64,000 nucleotides of DNA from NCBI RefSeq assembly GCF_016464625.1, contig NZ_JAEAGO010000001.1:124001-188000 (forward strand), given 5' to 3'. The notes below the pieces were generated by a model. That model was given only the letters and a program-made list of their open reading frames with translations. It was not told the origin of the DNA and did not search any database. Made by a program: the position numbers and the translations under genes. Of this stretch, positions 9,183 through 18,428 are shown in pieces. Source of the DNA: Penaeicola halotolerans. Its GTDB lineage: Bacteria > Bacteroidota > Bacteroidia > Cytophagales > Cyclobacteriaceae. How positions within the stretch are numbered: position 1 is the stretch's first letter; each line of letters starts with the position of its first letter.

Positions 9183-11072
9183 ATGGCACAACAAACTGAT
9201 TCTTGGGGTTCTAGGGTAGGACTCATTTTAGCCATGGCAGGGAATGCCGTTGGTTTAGGAAATTTTCTCAGATTCCCCGTACAAGCGGTACAAAATGGCG
9301 GAGGAGCTTTCATCATCCCATATCTCGTTTGCTTTTTAGTGATGGGTATTCCATTGCTCTGGATAGAGTGGTCTATGGGTAGATTTGGAGGAAGATTTGG
9401 CAATCACTCCACACCTTTCATTCTGGATAATATGACCAAAAGACGCTTCTGGAAGTATTTCGGAGTGTTTGGTATCTTTACTAATGTGGCTGTAGCAGCT
9501 TATTATTGCTACATAGAGTCTTGGACACTTTCATATGTTTATCACTCTGTCATACAGTCATTTAGTGGCAAGAGTCAGGGAGAGATCGCCATGTTCTTCA
9601 ATGACTATGTGGCTATCGGGAAATCGACTACTGGAATCCCTTTTGAGTCTATTCTATTTTATATCCTTTGTCTCGTACTCAATACTTACATACTCAGTAA
9701 GGGGCTTAGCGGAGGCGTAGAAAAGGTCGCTAAAATAGGTATGCCATTATTGATTTTGTTTGGAGGGTTCCTAGCATTTAGAGGGATTACGCTCGGGACA
9801 AGTGGAGCGCCTGATGGCTGTACAGATTGTGATGCTTTCTTAGGACTCAATTTCCTATGGGAGCCTAGATTTGAAAGTTTGACAGATCCTAAAGTGTGGC
9901 TTGCTGCTGCAGGACAGATCTTTTTCACACTTTCTGTAGGGATGGGGACTATCCACTGTTATGCTTCTTATGTACGGTCTAAAGATGATATCGCACTCAA
10001 TGCCATGTCAGCTGGCTGGATGAATGGCTTCGTAGAAGTAGTCCTTGGCGCTTCGATAGTGATTCCTATAGCTGTAGGTTACTTAGGCTTGGATTGGGTT
10101 AAAGAAAATGCTGGATTTGCTATGGCCTTTCAGACTATGCCATACCTTTTTGCTCAGTGGGGAGATCTAATGGGTACTTTAGCTGGGGTATTTTGGTTTG
10201 GTTTACTTTTCTTTGCGGGGATTACCTCTTCTTTAGCCATGGGAACCCCTTGGATAGGCTTCATGGAGGATGAGTTTAATTTTTCAAAAAAGAAAGCTGC
10301 TTGGTCATTTGGCGGGATTGTGCTTCTGGTAGGTTTACCAACTGTATTATTTTATACGCAGGGCTATTTTGATCAGTATGATTATTGGGCGGGTACGGTC
10401 TCCCTTGTAGTATTTGCCTTAGCAGAAAGTATTATTTTTGCTTACATATTTGGTATAAATAATGGATGGGATGAACTCAATAGAGGGTCAGACATCAAAA
10501 TCCCGAGTATCTATAAGCCAATCTTAAAATACGTAACACCACTTTTACTATTAGTTATTTTCATCACTTCGCTAGTCACACCAAAGGATAATGACTGGGG
10601 AAGGGCACTTTCGGGTGATTGGCAACTTGACGCTTCAAGTATCATAGGCAAGATCACCAATATGGATGTGCTTGCGAATGAAAGTTATTTTTCAGAAATC
10701 AAAGAAGCGGATATTTCAGGTACTGTTGGTACGTTGCTCATCTCTGAGGAGAATAAATGGGAAGTACCAATTGGGCATATGCAGACTTATTTTAAGAATA
10801 GTAAAGGGCAGATATTGCGAAATCAGTCAGGAGATGCTATGGCCTTTGATTCGTTGATCATTGATAAGCTAGTCAAGCTGCCAGTTGACTCTAAGCTACT
10901 CGTAGAAGAAGGTGATCAGGTGGTACTTGGTCAGCCTATCGCTGAAGGAGACTTCATCAATGACGTCTTTTACACAGACATGGCAAAACTGGTACTTTTG
11001 GCCTTATTCATTTTCCTAGCAGTACTAGTATATATTGCTAGTAACAAACGACTTAAATCTCAAACGATATGA
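9183..11072 (+). CDS. Sodium-dependent transporter of the NSS (LeuT) family with C-terminal extension
   Basis: A sodium-coupled uptake carrier in the inner membrane. The N-terminus WGSRVGLILAMAGNAVGLGN carries the family's unwound TM1 (sodium and substrate site), followed by the usual 11-12 membrane segments to about residue 470. The 629-residue chain is longer than LeuT (about 510): after a TM at about 455-475 comes a soluble stretch of about 130 residues, then a final TM (about 602-622). The soluble stretch contains LVEEGDQVVLGQPIAEG, which reads like a biotinyl/lipoyl half motif. The small MetS-like gene overlaps its stop by ATGA, suggesting a two-part transporter as in MetP-MetS. Substrate is probably an amino acid; which one is not shown. 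Confidence 0.9.
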   Translation: MAQQTDSWGSRVGLILAMAGNAVGLGNFLRFPVQAVQNGGGAFIIPYLVCFLVMGIPLLWIEWSMGRFGGRFGNHSTPFILDNMTKRRFWKYFGVFGIFTNVAVAAYYCYIESWTLSYVYHSVIQSFSGKSQGEIAMFFNDYVAIGKSTTGIPFESILFYILCLVLNTYILSKGLSGGVEKVAKIGMPLLILFGGFLAFRGITLGTSGAPDGCTDCDAFLGLNFLWEPRFESLTDPKVWLAAAGQIFFTLSVGMGTIHCYASYVRSKDDIALNAMSAGWMNGFVEVVLGASIVIPIAVGYLGLDWVKENAGFAMAFQTMPYLFAQWGDLMGTLAGVFWFGLLFFAGITSSLAMGTPWIGFMEDEFNFSKKKAAWSFGGIVLLVGLPTVLFYTQGYFDQYDYWAGTVSLVVFALAESIIFAYIFGINNGWDELNRGSDIKIPSIYKPILKYVTPLLLLVIFITSLVTPKDNDWGRALSGDWQLDASSIIGKITNMDVLANESYFSEIKEADISGTVGTLLISEENKWEVPIGHMQTYFKNSKGQILRNQSGDAMAFDSLIIDKLVKLPVDSKLLVEEGDQVVLGQPIAEGDFINDVFYTDMAKLVLLALFIFLAVLVYIASNKRLKSQTI

Positions 11073-11188
11073 CGACAAGTGCGCTCATCACGATGATTAC
11101 AGTACAAGTACTCTTTACAGGAGTGACGTTGTATTTTTTCTACAAAGTGCTAAAGACACCACTGAAGGAAGACGATTTGGATGAATAA
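11069..11188 (+). CDS. MetS-like NSS transporter small subunit (39 aa)
   Basis: A 39-residue open frame starting in the ATGA overlap with the transporter stop (11069-11072), hence probably translationally coupled. It has one hydrophobic segment (about residues 5-25, ending LYFFYKVL) and a charged acidic tail (KEDDLDE). Size, topology and position directly after an NSS transporter match the MetS small-subunit family, known from the Corynebacterium MetPS methionine/alanine carrier. The role by analogy is to make the large subunit functional. It is easily missed because of its size. Confidence 0.75.
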   Translation: MTTSALITMITVQVLFTGVTLYFFYKVLKTPLKEDDLDE

Positions 11189-11233
11189 ATAGGATTTTAT
11201 ATATTCATATTTGGTATTTGTAAAATGATATAA

Positions 11234-12208
11234 ATGCTGAATAGACTGAGATATTATATTCGAAACTATTTTGGTTTTACCAAAAGAGAGACCAATGGAG
11301 TCATCGTCATCATGTTTTTGATGGTTATACTCTGTGGGTCTTTTTTTTATTTACAGGATTTGATGTTTGGGTTTCATACAGTCAAGCTCCCAGCTTCAGA
11401 AACTCAAATGGCAATGATTGATCAATGGAATGCGCTTTATCCTCCAAAGTCTAATCAAGCTAATCAAGAGCAAAAAACTGAAGTGGAAGTCGCATACTTT
11501 AATTTTGATCCGAATATGGTCAGCAAGGAAGAACTGATCAGCCTAGGTTTTTCAGACAAGCTCTCTCAAACACTGATTAATTTTAGAAATAAAGGAGGAG
11601 AATTTAGAGAAAAGGAGGACTTGCAAAAGGTCTATGGAATGAGTGAAGCGCTCTATGATAAGCTAGAAGACTATATAGTGATACCAGAGCAAAATACATC
11701 CAAGAAATTTCAAGCGGATCGTAGATCGATAAAACAAGTACCTACCTATCAAAGAGATACAGCATATACGCCCCCTCCTCAGCCAAAAAAGATCGAAGCT
11801 TTTGTGACTACCATGAGTCTCAATGAGGCGGATAGTTTATCCCTCACCTCCGTGCGTGGAATCGGCCCTGCGCTTTCAAGTAGGATCATAAAGTATAGGG
11901 AGTCTATGGGAGGCTTCATTCGTGAAGAGCAGTTAGAGGAGATTTATGGTCTGAGAGAAGATGTCAAGGAAGCACTTTTGGAGCGATTTTACATCGAAGA
12001 TGGATTTGAACCTAAGCAAATCAATATCAATCTAGCTACTGCTGAGGAGCTTGCCAAGCATCCATACATTACCTACAAGCTAGCCAACATCCTAGTAGCC
12101 TATAGAGAGCAGCATGGAGCCTATCGGGATGCTGATGATTTATTAAATATCAAAGTGATCAAGAAGGACTTGGTAGGGATGATAGCGCCTTACTTATCCT
12201 TTAAATAA
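11234..12208 (+). CDS. Membrane-anchored helix-hairpin-helix (ComEA-like) protein
   Basis: A 324-residue protein with one N-terminal TM (about 23-42) and three helix-hairpin-helix modules: about 84-135 (EELISLGFSDKLSQTLINFR), 195-250 (LTSVRGIGPALSSRIIKYR) and 262-324 (LNLATAEELAKH-like, ending in PYLSFK). Such modules bind DNA backbone without sequence specificity; ComEA is the DNA receptor for competence. Proteins with this layout are widespread in Bacteroidetes, and a role in DNA uptake is plausible but unproven here, as no other com genes are nearby. It follows the transporter pair after 45 bp and may be co-transcribed. A strong terminator follows. Confidence 0.8.
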   Translation: MLNRLRYYIRNYFGFTKRETNGVIVIMFLMVILCGSFFYLQDLMFGFHTVKLPASETQMAMIDQWNALYPPKSNQANQEQKTEVEVAYFNFDPNMVSKEELISLGFSDKLSQTLINFRNKGGEFREKEDLQKVYGMSEALYDKLEDYIVIPEQNTSKKFQADRRSIKQVPTYQRDTAYTPPPQPKKIEAFVTTMSLNEADSLSLTSVRGIGPALSSRIIKYRESMGGFIREEQLEEIYGLREDVKEALLERFYIEDGFEPKQININLATAEELAKHPYITYKLANILVAYREQHGAYRDADDLLNIKVIKKDLVGMIAPYLSFK

Positions 12209-12237
12209 ACAAGCCGAACTCATCTGGCTCGGCTTGT
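12209..12237. terminator. Terminator after the HhH gene
   Basis: ACAAGCCGA (12209-12217) pairs with TCGGCTTGT (12229-12237). It lies between two convergent genes. Confidence 0.8.
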
Positions 12238-12263
12238 CTAAAGTTTTAGAATTTGCTCATGTT

Positions 12264-13907
12264 CTAGTAAACACGCTGTCCTGAGACATAAGTGTTTTTT
12301 ACTTTGGCATCTCTCAGCTTTTCATATGCCAACTCCATGATATCTTCTTGGAAGATCACAAAGTCTGCAAGCTTACCGACTTCGATGCTACCTTTTTTAT
12401 CTTCTTCAAAATTGGCGTGAGCAGCCCAGATCGTAGTGCCTTTTAGGGCTTCTTCTCTGCTTAGTTTATTTTCCATTTGGAAACCTTCTTCAGGCCAATT
12501 TTTAGCATCTCTACGTGCTACAGCTGAGTGAAAACCATACATCGGATTGATGTCTTCTACTGGAAAATCACTTCCGAGTGCAATCGTGCCATTTTGATCT
12601 AAAAGATCCTTAAATGTATAGGCTGTCTTGATTCTGTCTGGTCCTAGTCTATCTTCAGCCCAATACATGTCTGAAGTAGCATGAGTTGGCTGCACTGATG
12701 GGATGATGCTATACGCTGCAAATTTATCAATATCCGCCCTAGTCACGATTTGCGCATGTTCTATTCTCCATCTGAGATCATTTTTGCCTTTAAGCACTCG
12801 TCCATAAATGTCAAGAAGTGTTCTATTGGCAGAATCTCCAATACAGTGCGTATTCATTTGGAAGCCATTTGCATACATTTCATTGGCAAGCGACTCAAAA
12901 GTTTCTGGTTCGCTTAGTAGAAAACCGCTATTGTCTGGATCATCATGATATGGTGCTAAAAGACTTGCTCCTCTAGAACCCAAAGCACCATCTCCGTATA
13001 TTTTAAAGCTTCTGACGGTCAGTTGATCTGTGATATAATGACCGTTTTTGAAATAGTAATCTTTATTTTCCTGAGTTGGGTTGATCATAGCATAGATACG
13101 CATCTTGAAGCTGCCAGCTTTGTGCAGAGAGTCCATCAACTCTATAGTGCTTCTGTCTAATCCTGCATCTACCACTGTGGTAAGTCCTACACGGAAACAG
13201 TTTTCTTGAGCCATCAGTAGCGCACGAACAGATTCTTGTGTGTCTGGCTCTGGGATTTGCTCTGATACGAGGTCAATAGCATTATCTACCAAGACGCCTG
13301 TAGGCTCATTGTTTTCTACGATTACTTTCCCGCCAATCATTTTTGTCTGAGCGGTGACTCCACCTAGTTTGAGTGCTGCACTATTCGCTAAGGCAGCATG
13401 CCCATCTACTCTAGTAAGTAAAAGGGGAGTGTCAGGAAAAAGGATGTCAAAAGTATCCTTTTTTGGAAATGCCTGACCTGGCCAAGCGTTTTGATCCCAA
13501 CCTCTACCAATGATCCATGGTGCATCAGGGTATTTTTCTCTGTGAGCAATCACTCTAGCGACTAGCTCATCGAAAGATTTAGTAAATCCCAAGTCAGCAT
13601 AAGCTAAGCCTAATCCATAGCGGTAAAAGTGTGCATGTCCGTCAATCAATCCAGGATATATGGGGCTGCCTTCTGCATCGACTTCATCAGTAGCCTTGTA
13701 GGCCAATAGAATGTCTGTATCATTTCCTACAGCGACAAACTTTCCATCTTTCACAGCAAAAGCTGTAGCTTTGCTAAAGTCTCCATCTACTGTGTAGACG
13801 TTGGCATTGAAGACAATGAGATCTACTTCTTCTTTACTGCCACAAGCGAAAACAAAAGCGGTGGTAGCGAGCAAAATGAGTGATCGGATAATAGAATTGA
13901 ATTTCAT
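12264..13907 (-). CDS. Amidohydrolase lipoprotein, YtcJ-like
   Basis: A 547-residue metal-dependent hydrolase of the amidohydrolase superfamily (YtcJ/NfdA-like branch). It begins with a lipoprotein signal (AFVFACGSK, lipid-anchored Cys about 22) and so probably acts in the periplasm. The metal-ligand motif GHAHFY, the later DGALGSRGA segment, RIEHAQ and the C-terminal GSDFPVEDI are all present. The substrate is unknown; relatives act on N-substituted formamides or amides. It is a paralogue of the product at 34174-35832, with the same motif order and lipoprotein N-terminus. Confidence 0.88.
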   Translation of the reverse strand: MKFNSIIRSLILLATTAFVFACGSKEEVDLIVFNANVYTVDGDFSKATAFAVKDGKFVAVGNDTDILLAYKATDEVDAEGSPIYPGLIDGHAHFYRYGLGLAYADLGFTKSFDELVARVIAHREKYPDAPWIIGRGWDQNAWPGQAFPKKDTFDILFPDTPLLLTRVDGHAALANSAALKLGGVTAQTKMIGGKVIVENNEPTGVLVDNAIDLVSEQIPEPDTQESVRALLMAQENCFRVGLTTVVDAGLDRSTIELMDSLHKAGSFKMRIYAMINPTQENKDYYFKNGHYITDQLTVRSFKIYGDGALGSRGASLLAPYHDDPDNSGFLLSEPETFESLANEMYANGFQMNTHCIGDSANRTLLDIYGRVLKGKNDLRWRIEHAQIVTRADIDKFAAYSIIPSVQPTHATSDMYWAEDRLGPDRIKTAYTFKDLLDQNGTIALGSDFPVEDINPMYGFHSAVARRDAKNWPEEGFQMENKLSREEALKGTTIWAAHANFEEDKKGSIEVGKLADFVIFQEDIMELAYEKLRDAKVKNTYVSGQRVY

Positions 13908-13981
13908 GTTTTTTGAAATATTTCGTTTGAGCTTATCTAAAGCACCAATTTAGGAATAAATTTAATGTTTGTTAAGAAATT

Positions 13982-14443
13982 ATGATAGATGGTTTGGAAA
14001 GACTTCAGTTTCCCCAGACAGCATTGAGAATTGAAGCTGCGGAAGGAGGATGGCAAGTCTTTGATCGCATCCGAAAGAAGATGATTTGGCTGACTCCCGA
14101 GGAATGGGTGCGGCAGCATGTAGTAGCTTATTTGATCGATCAGCTCAATTATCCCAAAGCACTATTTACTGTAGAAAAAGGATTGAAATATAATGCGCGT
14201 CAAAAGCGAACAGATATTCTTGTTTCAGATAGAAATGGCAATCCCTATCTATTAGTAGAATGTAAAGCGCCTGAGGTCAAGTTGAGCCAAAAAACTGTAG
14301 AGCAGGCCTGTATCTACAATAAAATAAAAGAGGCGAAATACTTAGTTTTGACAAATGGACTACAAACGATTTGTTTAGCCTATCATGCAGATGACAAGAG
14401 TTATCGACAGCTTCAAACTATTCCAGCTTTTGACGAGGAATGA
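13982..14443 (+). CDS. HSDR_N-domain (PD-(D/E)XK nuclease fold) protein
   Basis: A 153-residue protein matching the N-terminal domain of type I restriction R subunits. The PD-(D/E)XK elements are visible: VEKGLKY, RTDILVSD and LLVECKAP, with D, E and K in the right spacing. There are no helicase, hsdM or hsdS genes nearby, so it is not part of a type I restriction locus. Stand-alone versions are common in Bacteroidetes and their function is not known; DNA binding or cleavage is an inference from the fold. An 18-bp stem terminator follows. Confidence 0.8.
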   Translation: MIDGLERLQFPQTALRIEAAEGGWQVFDRIRKKMIWLTPEEWVRQHVVAYLIDQLNYPKALFTVEKGLKYNARQKRTDILVSDRNGNPYLLVECKAPEVKLSQKTVEQACIYNKIKEAKYLVLTNGLQTICLAYHADDKSYRQLQTIPAFDEE

Positions 14444-14468
14444 GTAGAGATAAAAGCTTAGTTTTTTT

Positions 14469-14509
14469 TACAATAGAAAAGCAGGATCATGTCCTGCTTT
14501 TCTATTGTA
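14469..14509. terminator. Long bidirectional terminator
   Basis: A nearly perfect 18-bp stem (14469-14486 with 14492-14509, 5-nt loop) with A/T tracts inside the arms. It serves the two convergent genes. Confidence 0.85.
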
Positions 14510-14528
14510 ATTATAATGTGCTTAGCAA

Positions 14529-15644
14529 TTAAGCCAAGTATTTCTCTACAGGTACATACGGAAGGTTAAATGCATCCGCTACACCTTTGTAAACTACATC
14601 TCCATTGATCACATTGAGACCTAGGGCTAGTTCTTTGTTGTCTTGGCAAGCTTTCTTCCAGCCTTTATCTGCAAGTTGAATGGCATATGGAAGTGTTGCA
14701 TTTGTCAGCGCAAGTGTTGAAGTGAAAGGTACCGCACCTGGCATGTTAGCTACACAGTAGTGGACTACATCATCTATGATGAAAGTAGGGTTTTCATGTG
14801 TAGTAGGCGTACAAGTTTCGATACAACCACCTTGATCTACAGCTACGTCCACGAGTACAGTACCAGGTCTCATGTCTTTTAGCATATCTCTAGTGATCAA
14901 GTGAGGGGCTTTAGCTCCTGGGATCAAAACCGCACCGATGATCAAATCAGCTTCTTTGATTAGTTCTCTGATGTTATACTCGTTAGACATCATCGTCTTG
15001 ACGTTTGCCGGCATGACATCTGCTAAGTAGCGAAGTCTGGCAAGTGAGATATCCATGATCGTCACATCTGCACCTAGACCAGCAGCCATCCAAGCAGCCT
15101 GAGTACCTACGATACCACCCCCTAGGATCAAAACTTTAGCTGGAAGTACTCCTGGTACACCACCTAATAGGATACCTCTACCCTTGAGAGGCTTCTCTAG
15201 ATAGTTAGCACCTTTTTGCACAGACATTCTACCAGCTACTTCTGACATAGGTACTAGTAGTGGAAGACTTCTGTCTGTTTTCTCTACAGTTTCATAAGCA
15301 AGGCATACAGATTTATTGCTGATCATCGCCTCAGTGAGTGGCTGATAAGAAGCAAAGTGGAAATAAGTGAAAAGTAATTGATCTTTCTTTATCAGGTTGT
15401 ATTCTGGAGCGATTGGCTCCTTTACCTTCATGATCATCTCAGCAGCATCATAGACAGCCTCGATCGTAGGAAGTATCTCAGCACCTGCTACCAAATATTC
15501 TTGGTCAGGAAAGCCACTACCTTCACCAGCAGTTGATTGTACATAGACGATATGCCCTCTTTTAACGAGTTCTTTGGCACCCGCTGGCGTCAAAGCCACA
15601 CGGTTTTCATTGTTTTTTATTTCCTTTGGAACACCTATTATCAT
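14529..15644 (-). CDS. ald: Alanine dehydrogenase
   Basis: Interconverts L-alanine and pyruvate plus ammonia with NAD. The 371-residue product starts MIIGVPKEIKNNENRVALTP, typical of the family, has the substrate lysine in MKVKEP (about K75), the YFHFA segment with H96, and a Rossmann motif in ILGGGIVGTQAAWMA. Length equals the family standard. A TATATTTG box on the minus strand at 15677-15684 is a likely -7 element; no clear -33 box accompanies it. Firm assignment. Confidence 0.96.
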   Translation of the reverse strand: MIIGVPKEIKNNENRVALTPAGAKELVKRGHIVYVQSTAGEGSGFPDQEYLVAGAEILPTIEAVYDAAEMIMKVKEPIAPEYNLIKKDQLLFTYFHFASYQPLTEAMISNKSVCLAYETVEKTDRSLPLLVPMSEVAGRMSVQKGANYLEKPLKGRGILLGGVPGVLPAKVLILGGGIVGTQAAWMAAGLGADVTIMDISLARLRYLADVMPANVKTMMSNEYNIRELIKEADLIIGAVLIPGAKAPHLITRDMLKDMRPGTVLVDVAVDQGGCIETCTPTTHENPTFIIDDVVHYCVANMPGAVPFTSTLALTNATLPYAIQLADKGWKKACQDNKELALGLNVINGDVVYKGVADAFNLPYVPVEKYLA

Positions 15645-15959
15645 GGTATCAATATTTGGGTTTTTGAAACTCAGCGCAAATATAGTAAGCTATTCCAAAT
15701 ATTAATGTGCCCTCTGATTTTATTCTGTTTTTAGTCTGACCCCCCTATAAATCAAAGCCTAAGTAGGTCAATCACTGATATGAATAAGAAATAAAATTTT
15801 GATATAAGCATTGAAAGAGTCTTCAGGCAGACTATTATTTGGGTCATTATAAATTTTCTTTATTTCAAAGGTTTGCAAGCCTTATATTTTTCGTTATTTT
15901 TGGACTGCTTTAAAAGCGAATAAACCCAAAAACATTTATAGATATTAAATTATAGGATA
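15645..15959. other. Divergent intergenic region, ald / E1 dehydrogenase
   Basis: A 315-bp A/T-rich gap. It holds the possible ald -7 box (15677-15684, minus) and a good plus-strand promoter at 15872-15902. I see no small gene or structured RNA in it. Confidence 0.6.
15872..15902 (+). promoter_or_regulatory. Bacteroidetes-type promoter of the E1 dehydrogenase gene
   Basis: TTTG (15872-15875), 19 nt, then TATTTTTG (15895-15902): an exact fit to TTTG-N19-21-TAnnTTTG. The predicted leader before the GTG at 15960 is about 50 nt. Confidence 0.75.
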
Positions 15960-18359
15960 GTGAGTGCTACAAAAACTAAATCGATACTTAACAAAGCAGC
16001 AGTTTTAGCAGATTATAAGCTAGCGCAAGAAAGCCGTCAAGCTTCTCTCATGGGACGTAAAGAGGTTTTTATGGGTAAAGCTAAGTTTGGAATCTTTGGA
16101 GATGGAAAGGAAGTGGCGCAAATCGCTATGGCTAAAGCTTTTCAAAAGGGAGATTTTAGGTCTGGATATTACAGAGATCAGACTTTCATGTTTGCTATAG
16201 GAGAGCTTACTGTACAGCAGTATTTTGCACAACTCTATGCACATACTAGCGTGACAGATGAGCCAGCTTCAGCAGGTCGCTTGATGAATGGACACTTTGG
16301 AACGAGATACCTCGATGACCAAGGTAACTGGAAGGCGCAAACGGCTCAGAAAAATTCTACTTCTGATGTTTCCCCTACAGCCTCACAAATGCCAAGATTG
16401 GTTGGTTTGGCCTATGCTTCTAAGCTTTATCGCAACAATCCAAAACTTAAGGATTTAAAAGATTTCAGTATCAAAGGAAATGAGGTAGCATGGGGAACTA
16501 TTGGTAATGCTTCTACTTCCGAAGGGATGTTTTTTGAAGCGGTCAATGCCGGTGGTGTACTTCAAGTACCGATGGTTGTTTCCGTCTGGGATGATGAGTA
16601 TGGTATCTCGGTACCCAAGGAATACCACACAACCAAAGGAAGTATCTCAGAAATTCTCAAAGGTTTTCAAAGAAATAAAGAGCAAAAGGGCTATGAGATC
16701 ATCGTAGTCAATGGTTGGGACTACCTAGCTTTAGTAGAGGCCTACCAAAAAGCAGCTAAAATAGCGCGTGAGGAACATGTACCTGTATTGGTTCACGTGG
16801 TGCAATTGACACAGCCTCAGGGTCACTCTACATCTGGTTCGCATGAGCGATACAAGTCTAAGGAAAGACTGGCTTGGGAAGCTGAATATGACTGTGTAGA
16901 GCAAATGAAAGCATGGATCATCCGTGAAGGGATGGCGACTAAGGAAGAGCTAGATGCAGTAGAGCAGCAAGCCGCTAAGGATGCTAAGGATGCCAAAGAT
17001 GCTGCTTGGAAGGCTTTCGTAGGGGAGATCAAGGCAGAACAAAAAGAAGCAGTAGCACTCATCCAAGCTGTAGCAGCTGAAAGCAATAGAAAAGAAGCTA
17101 TCGAAGAGATCGCGACCAAATTAGCAGGAGAGATGAATCCCATCAGAAAGGATGTCATCAGTGCTGTTCGCCAAGTAATTAGACTACTCAGATTTGAGGC
17201 TGGTTCTGCCAAGACAGCCTTGGTAGCTTGGTATGAGGCACAACAAGAGAAAAATTTCGATAAATATAATTCGTATTTATACAGTCAATCTGAACAGTCA
17301 GCTTTGAAAGTAGCGGAAGTCAAGCCCGTATTTGACGAGGATGCTAAGCAAGTAGACGGAAGAGAAGTGCTACAAGCTTGCTTTGATGCAGCGCTTTCAA
17401 GAGATCCTAGAGTCTTCGCTTTTGGAGAGGATGTCGGTAAGATAGGAGATGTCAATCAAGCTTTTGCAGGACTTCAAGAGAAGCATGGTGAACTTCGTGT
17501 GACAGATACTGGTATCAGAGAATGTACCATCCTTGGTCAAGGGATTGGTGCTGCGATGAGAGGTCTTAGACCGATCGCAGAGATTCAATATTTGGATTAT
17601 TTGCTCTATGCAATCCAGATCATGTCAGATGATTTAGCTTGTCTACAGTATAGAACCAAAGGAGGCCAAAAAGCTCCTGTCATTATCCGTACGAGAGGAC
17701 ATAGACTAGAAGGTGTTTGGCACTCTGGTTCACCGATAGGTATGATCCTCAATAGCATCAGAGGGGTACATGTGTTGGTTCCGAGAGATATGACACAAGC
17801 GGCAGGTTTTTACAATACCATGCTGCAGTCTGACGAGCCTGCACTTATCATCGAATGTCTTAATGGCTATAGACTAAAGGAGAGAATTCCTACAAATATA
17901 GGAGAGTTTACAGTGCCACTAGGAAAGCCTGAAGTGCTTCGTGAGGGCACTGATGTCACAGTGGTCACTTACGGATCGATGTGTCGTATCATCATGGATG
18001 CAGCTAGTGTTTTAGATGATATGGGTATCTCTGTAGAGGTGATAGATGTACAGTCTTTACTACCATTTGATGTGGATCACATGATCGTAGAGTCTATCAA
18101 GAAGACTAACCGTGTAGTTTTTGCAGACGAAGATGTACCAGGAGGAGCTTCAGCCTATATGATGCAAAAAGTAGTAGAGGAGCAAAATGCCTATTTCCAC
18201 TTAGATAGTCAGCCGCTTACAATCAGTGCCCAAGAGCACAGACCAGCCTACTCATCTGATGGAGACTACTTCTCTAAACCTAGTGTGGATGATGTAGTAG
18301 AAAAGATCTATGCCATGATGCATGAGGTAGATCCAAAAAGCTATCCAGCGATTTTCTAA
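15960..18359 (+). CDS. 2-oxoacid dehydrogenase E1 component, fused alpha/beta chain
   Basis: A thiamine-diphosphate enzyme that decarboxylates a 2-oxoacid (branched-chain type most likely) and passes the acyl group to lipoylated E2. One 799-residue chain carries an alpha-type half (about 1-330, including GNASTSEGMFFEAVN and VSVWDDEYGIS) and a beta-type half (about 460-799, including FAFGEDVGKIGD and RTRGHRLEGVWHSG). Between them is an Ala/Lys/Glu-rich helical linker with the repeat KDAKDAKDAAWKAF near residue 345. The start is GTG, preceded at a suitable distance by a good promoter. Fused alpha/beta E1 chains are known in Bacteroidetes. E2 and E3 are not in the window. Confidence 0.92.
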   Translation: MSATKTKSILNKAAVLADYKLAQESRQASLMGRKEVFMGKAKFGIFGDGKEVAQIAMAKAFQKGDFRSGYYRDQTFMFAIGELTVQQYFAQLYAHTSVTDEPASAGRLMNGHFGTRYLDDQGNWKAQTAQKNSTSDVSPTASQMPRLVGLAYASKLYRNNPKLKDLKDFSIKGNEVAWGTIGNASTSEGMFFEAVNAGGVLQVPMVVSVWDDEYGISVPKEYHTTKGSISEILKGFQRNKEQKGYEIIVVNGWDYLALVEAYQKAAKIAREEHVPVLVHVVQLTQPQGHSTSGSHERYKSKERLAWEAEYDCVEQMKAWIIREGMATKEELDAVEQQAAKDAKDAKDAAWKAFVGEIKAEQKEAVALIQAVAAESNRKEAIEEIATKLAGEMNPIRKDVISAVRQVIRLLRFEAGSAKTALVAWYEAQQEKNFDKYNSYLYSQSEQSALKVAEVKPVFDEDAKQVDGREVLQACFDAALSRDPRVFAFGEDVGKIGDVNQAFAGLQEKHGELRVTDTGIRECTILGQGIGAAMRGLRPIAEIQYLDYLLYAIQIMSDDLACLQYRTKGGQKAPVIIRTRGHRLEGVWHSGSPIGMILNSIRGVHVLVPRDMTQAAGFYNTMLQSDEPALIIECLNGYRLKERIPTNIGEFTVPLGKPEVLREGTDVTVVTYGSMCRIIMDAASVLDDMGISVEVIDVQSLLPFDVDHMIVESIKKTNRVVFADEDVPGGASAYMMQKVVEEQNAYFHLDSQPLTISAQEHRPAYSSDGDYFSKPSVDDVVEKIYAMMHEVDPKSYPAIF

Positions 18360-18380
18360 AAAGTTTGATTAGATAAAATG

Positions 18381-18411
18381 AAAATGGCTTTCTGATGAAG
18401 AAAGCCATTTT
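18381..18411 (+). terminator. Terminator after the E1 gene
   Basis: AAAATGGCTTTCT (18381-18393) pairs with AGAAAGCCATTTT (18399-18411), followed by a U run. Probably also serves the convergent lipoprotein gene. Confidence 0.85.
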
Positions 18412-18428
18412 TTTAATTAAATATTTTT

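Noticed and set aside
13982-14443. A type I restriction-modification locus
   Set aside because: Only an HSDR_N-like domain is encoded, with no helicase, methylase or specificity gene around it.
16823-17212. 129-codon open frame opposite to the E1 dehydrogenase gene
   Set aside because: Ser/Ala-rich shadow of the Ala/Lys/Glu linker; no independent family signal.
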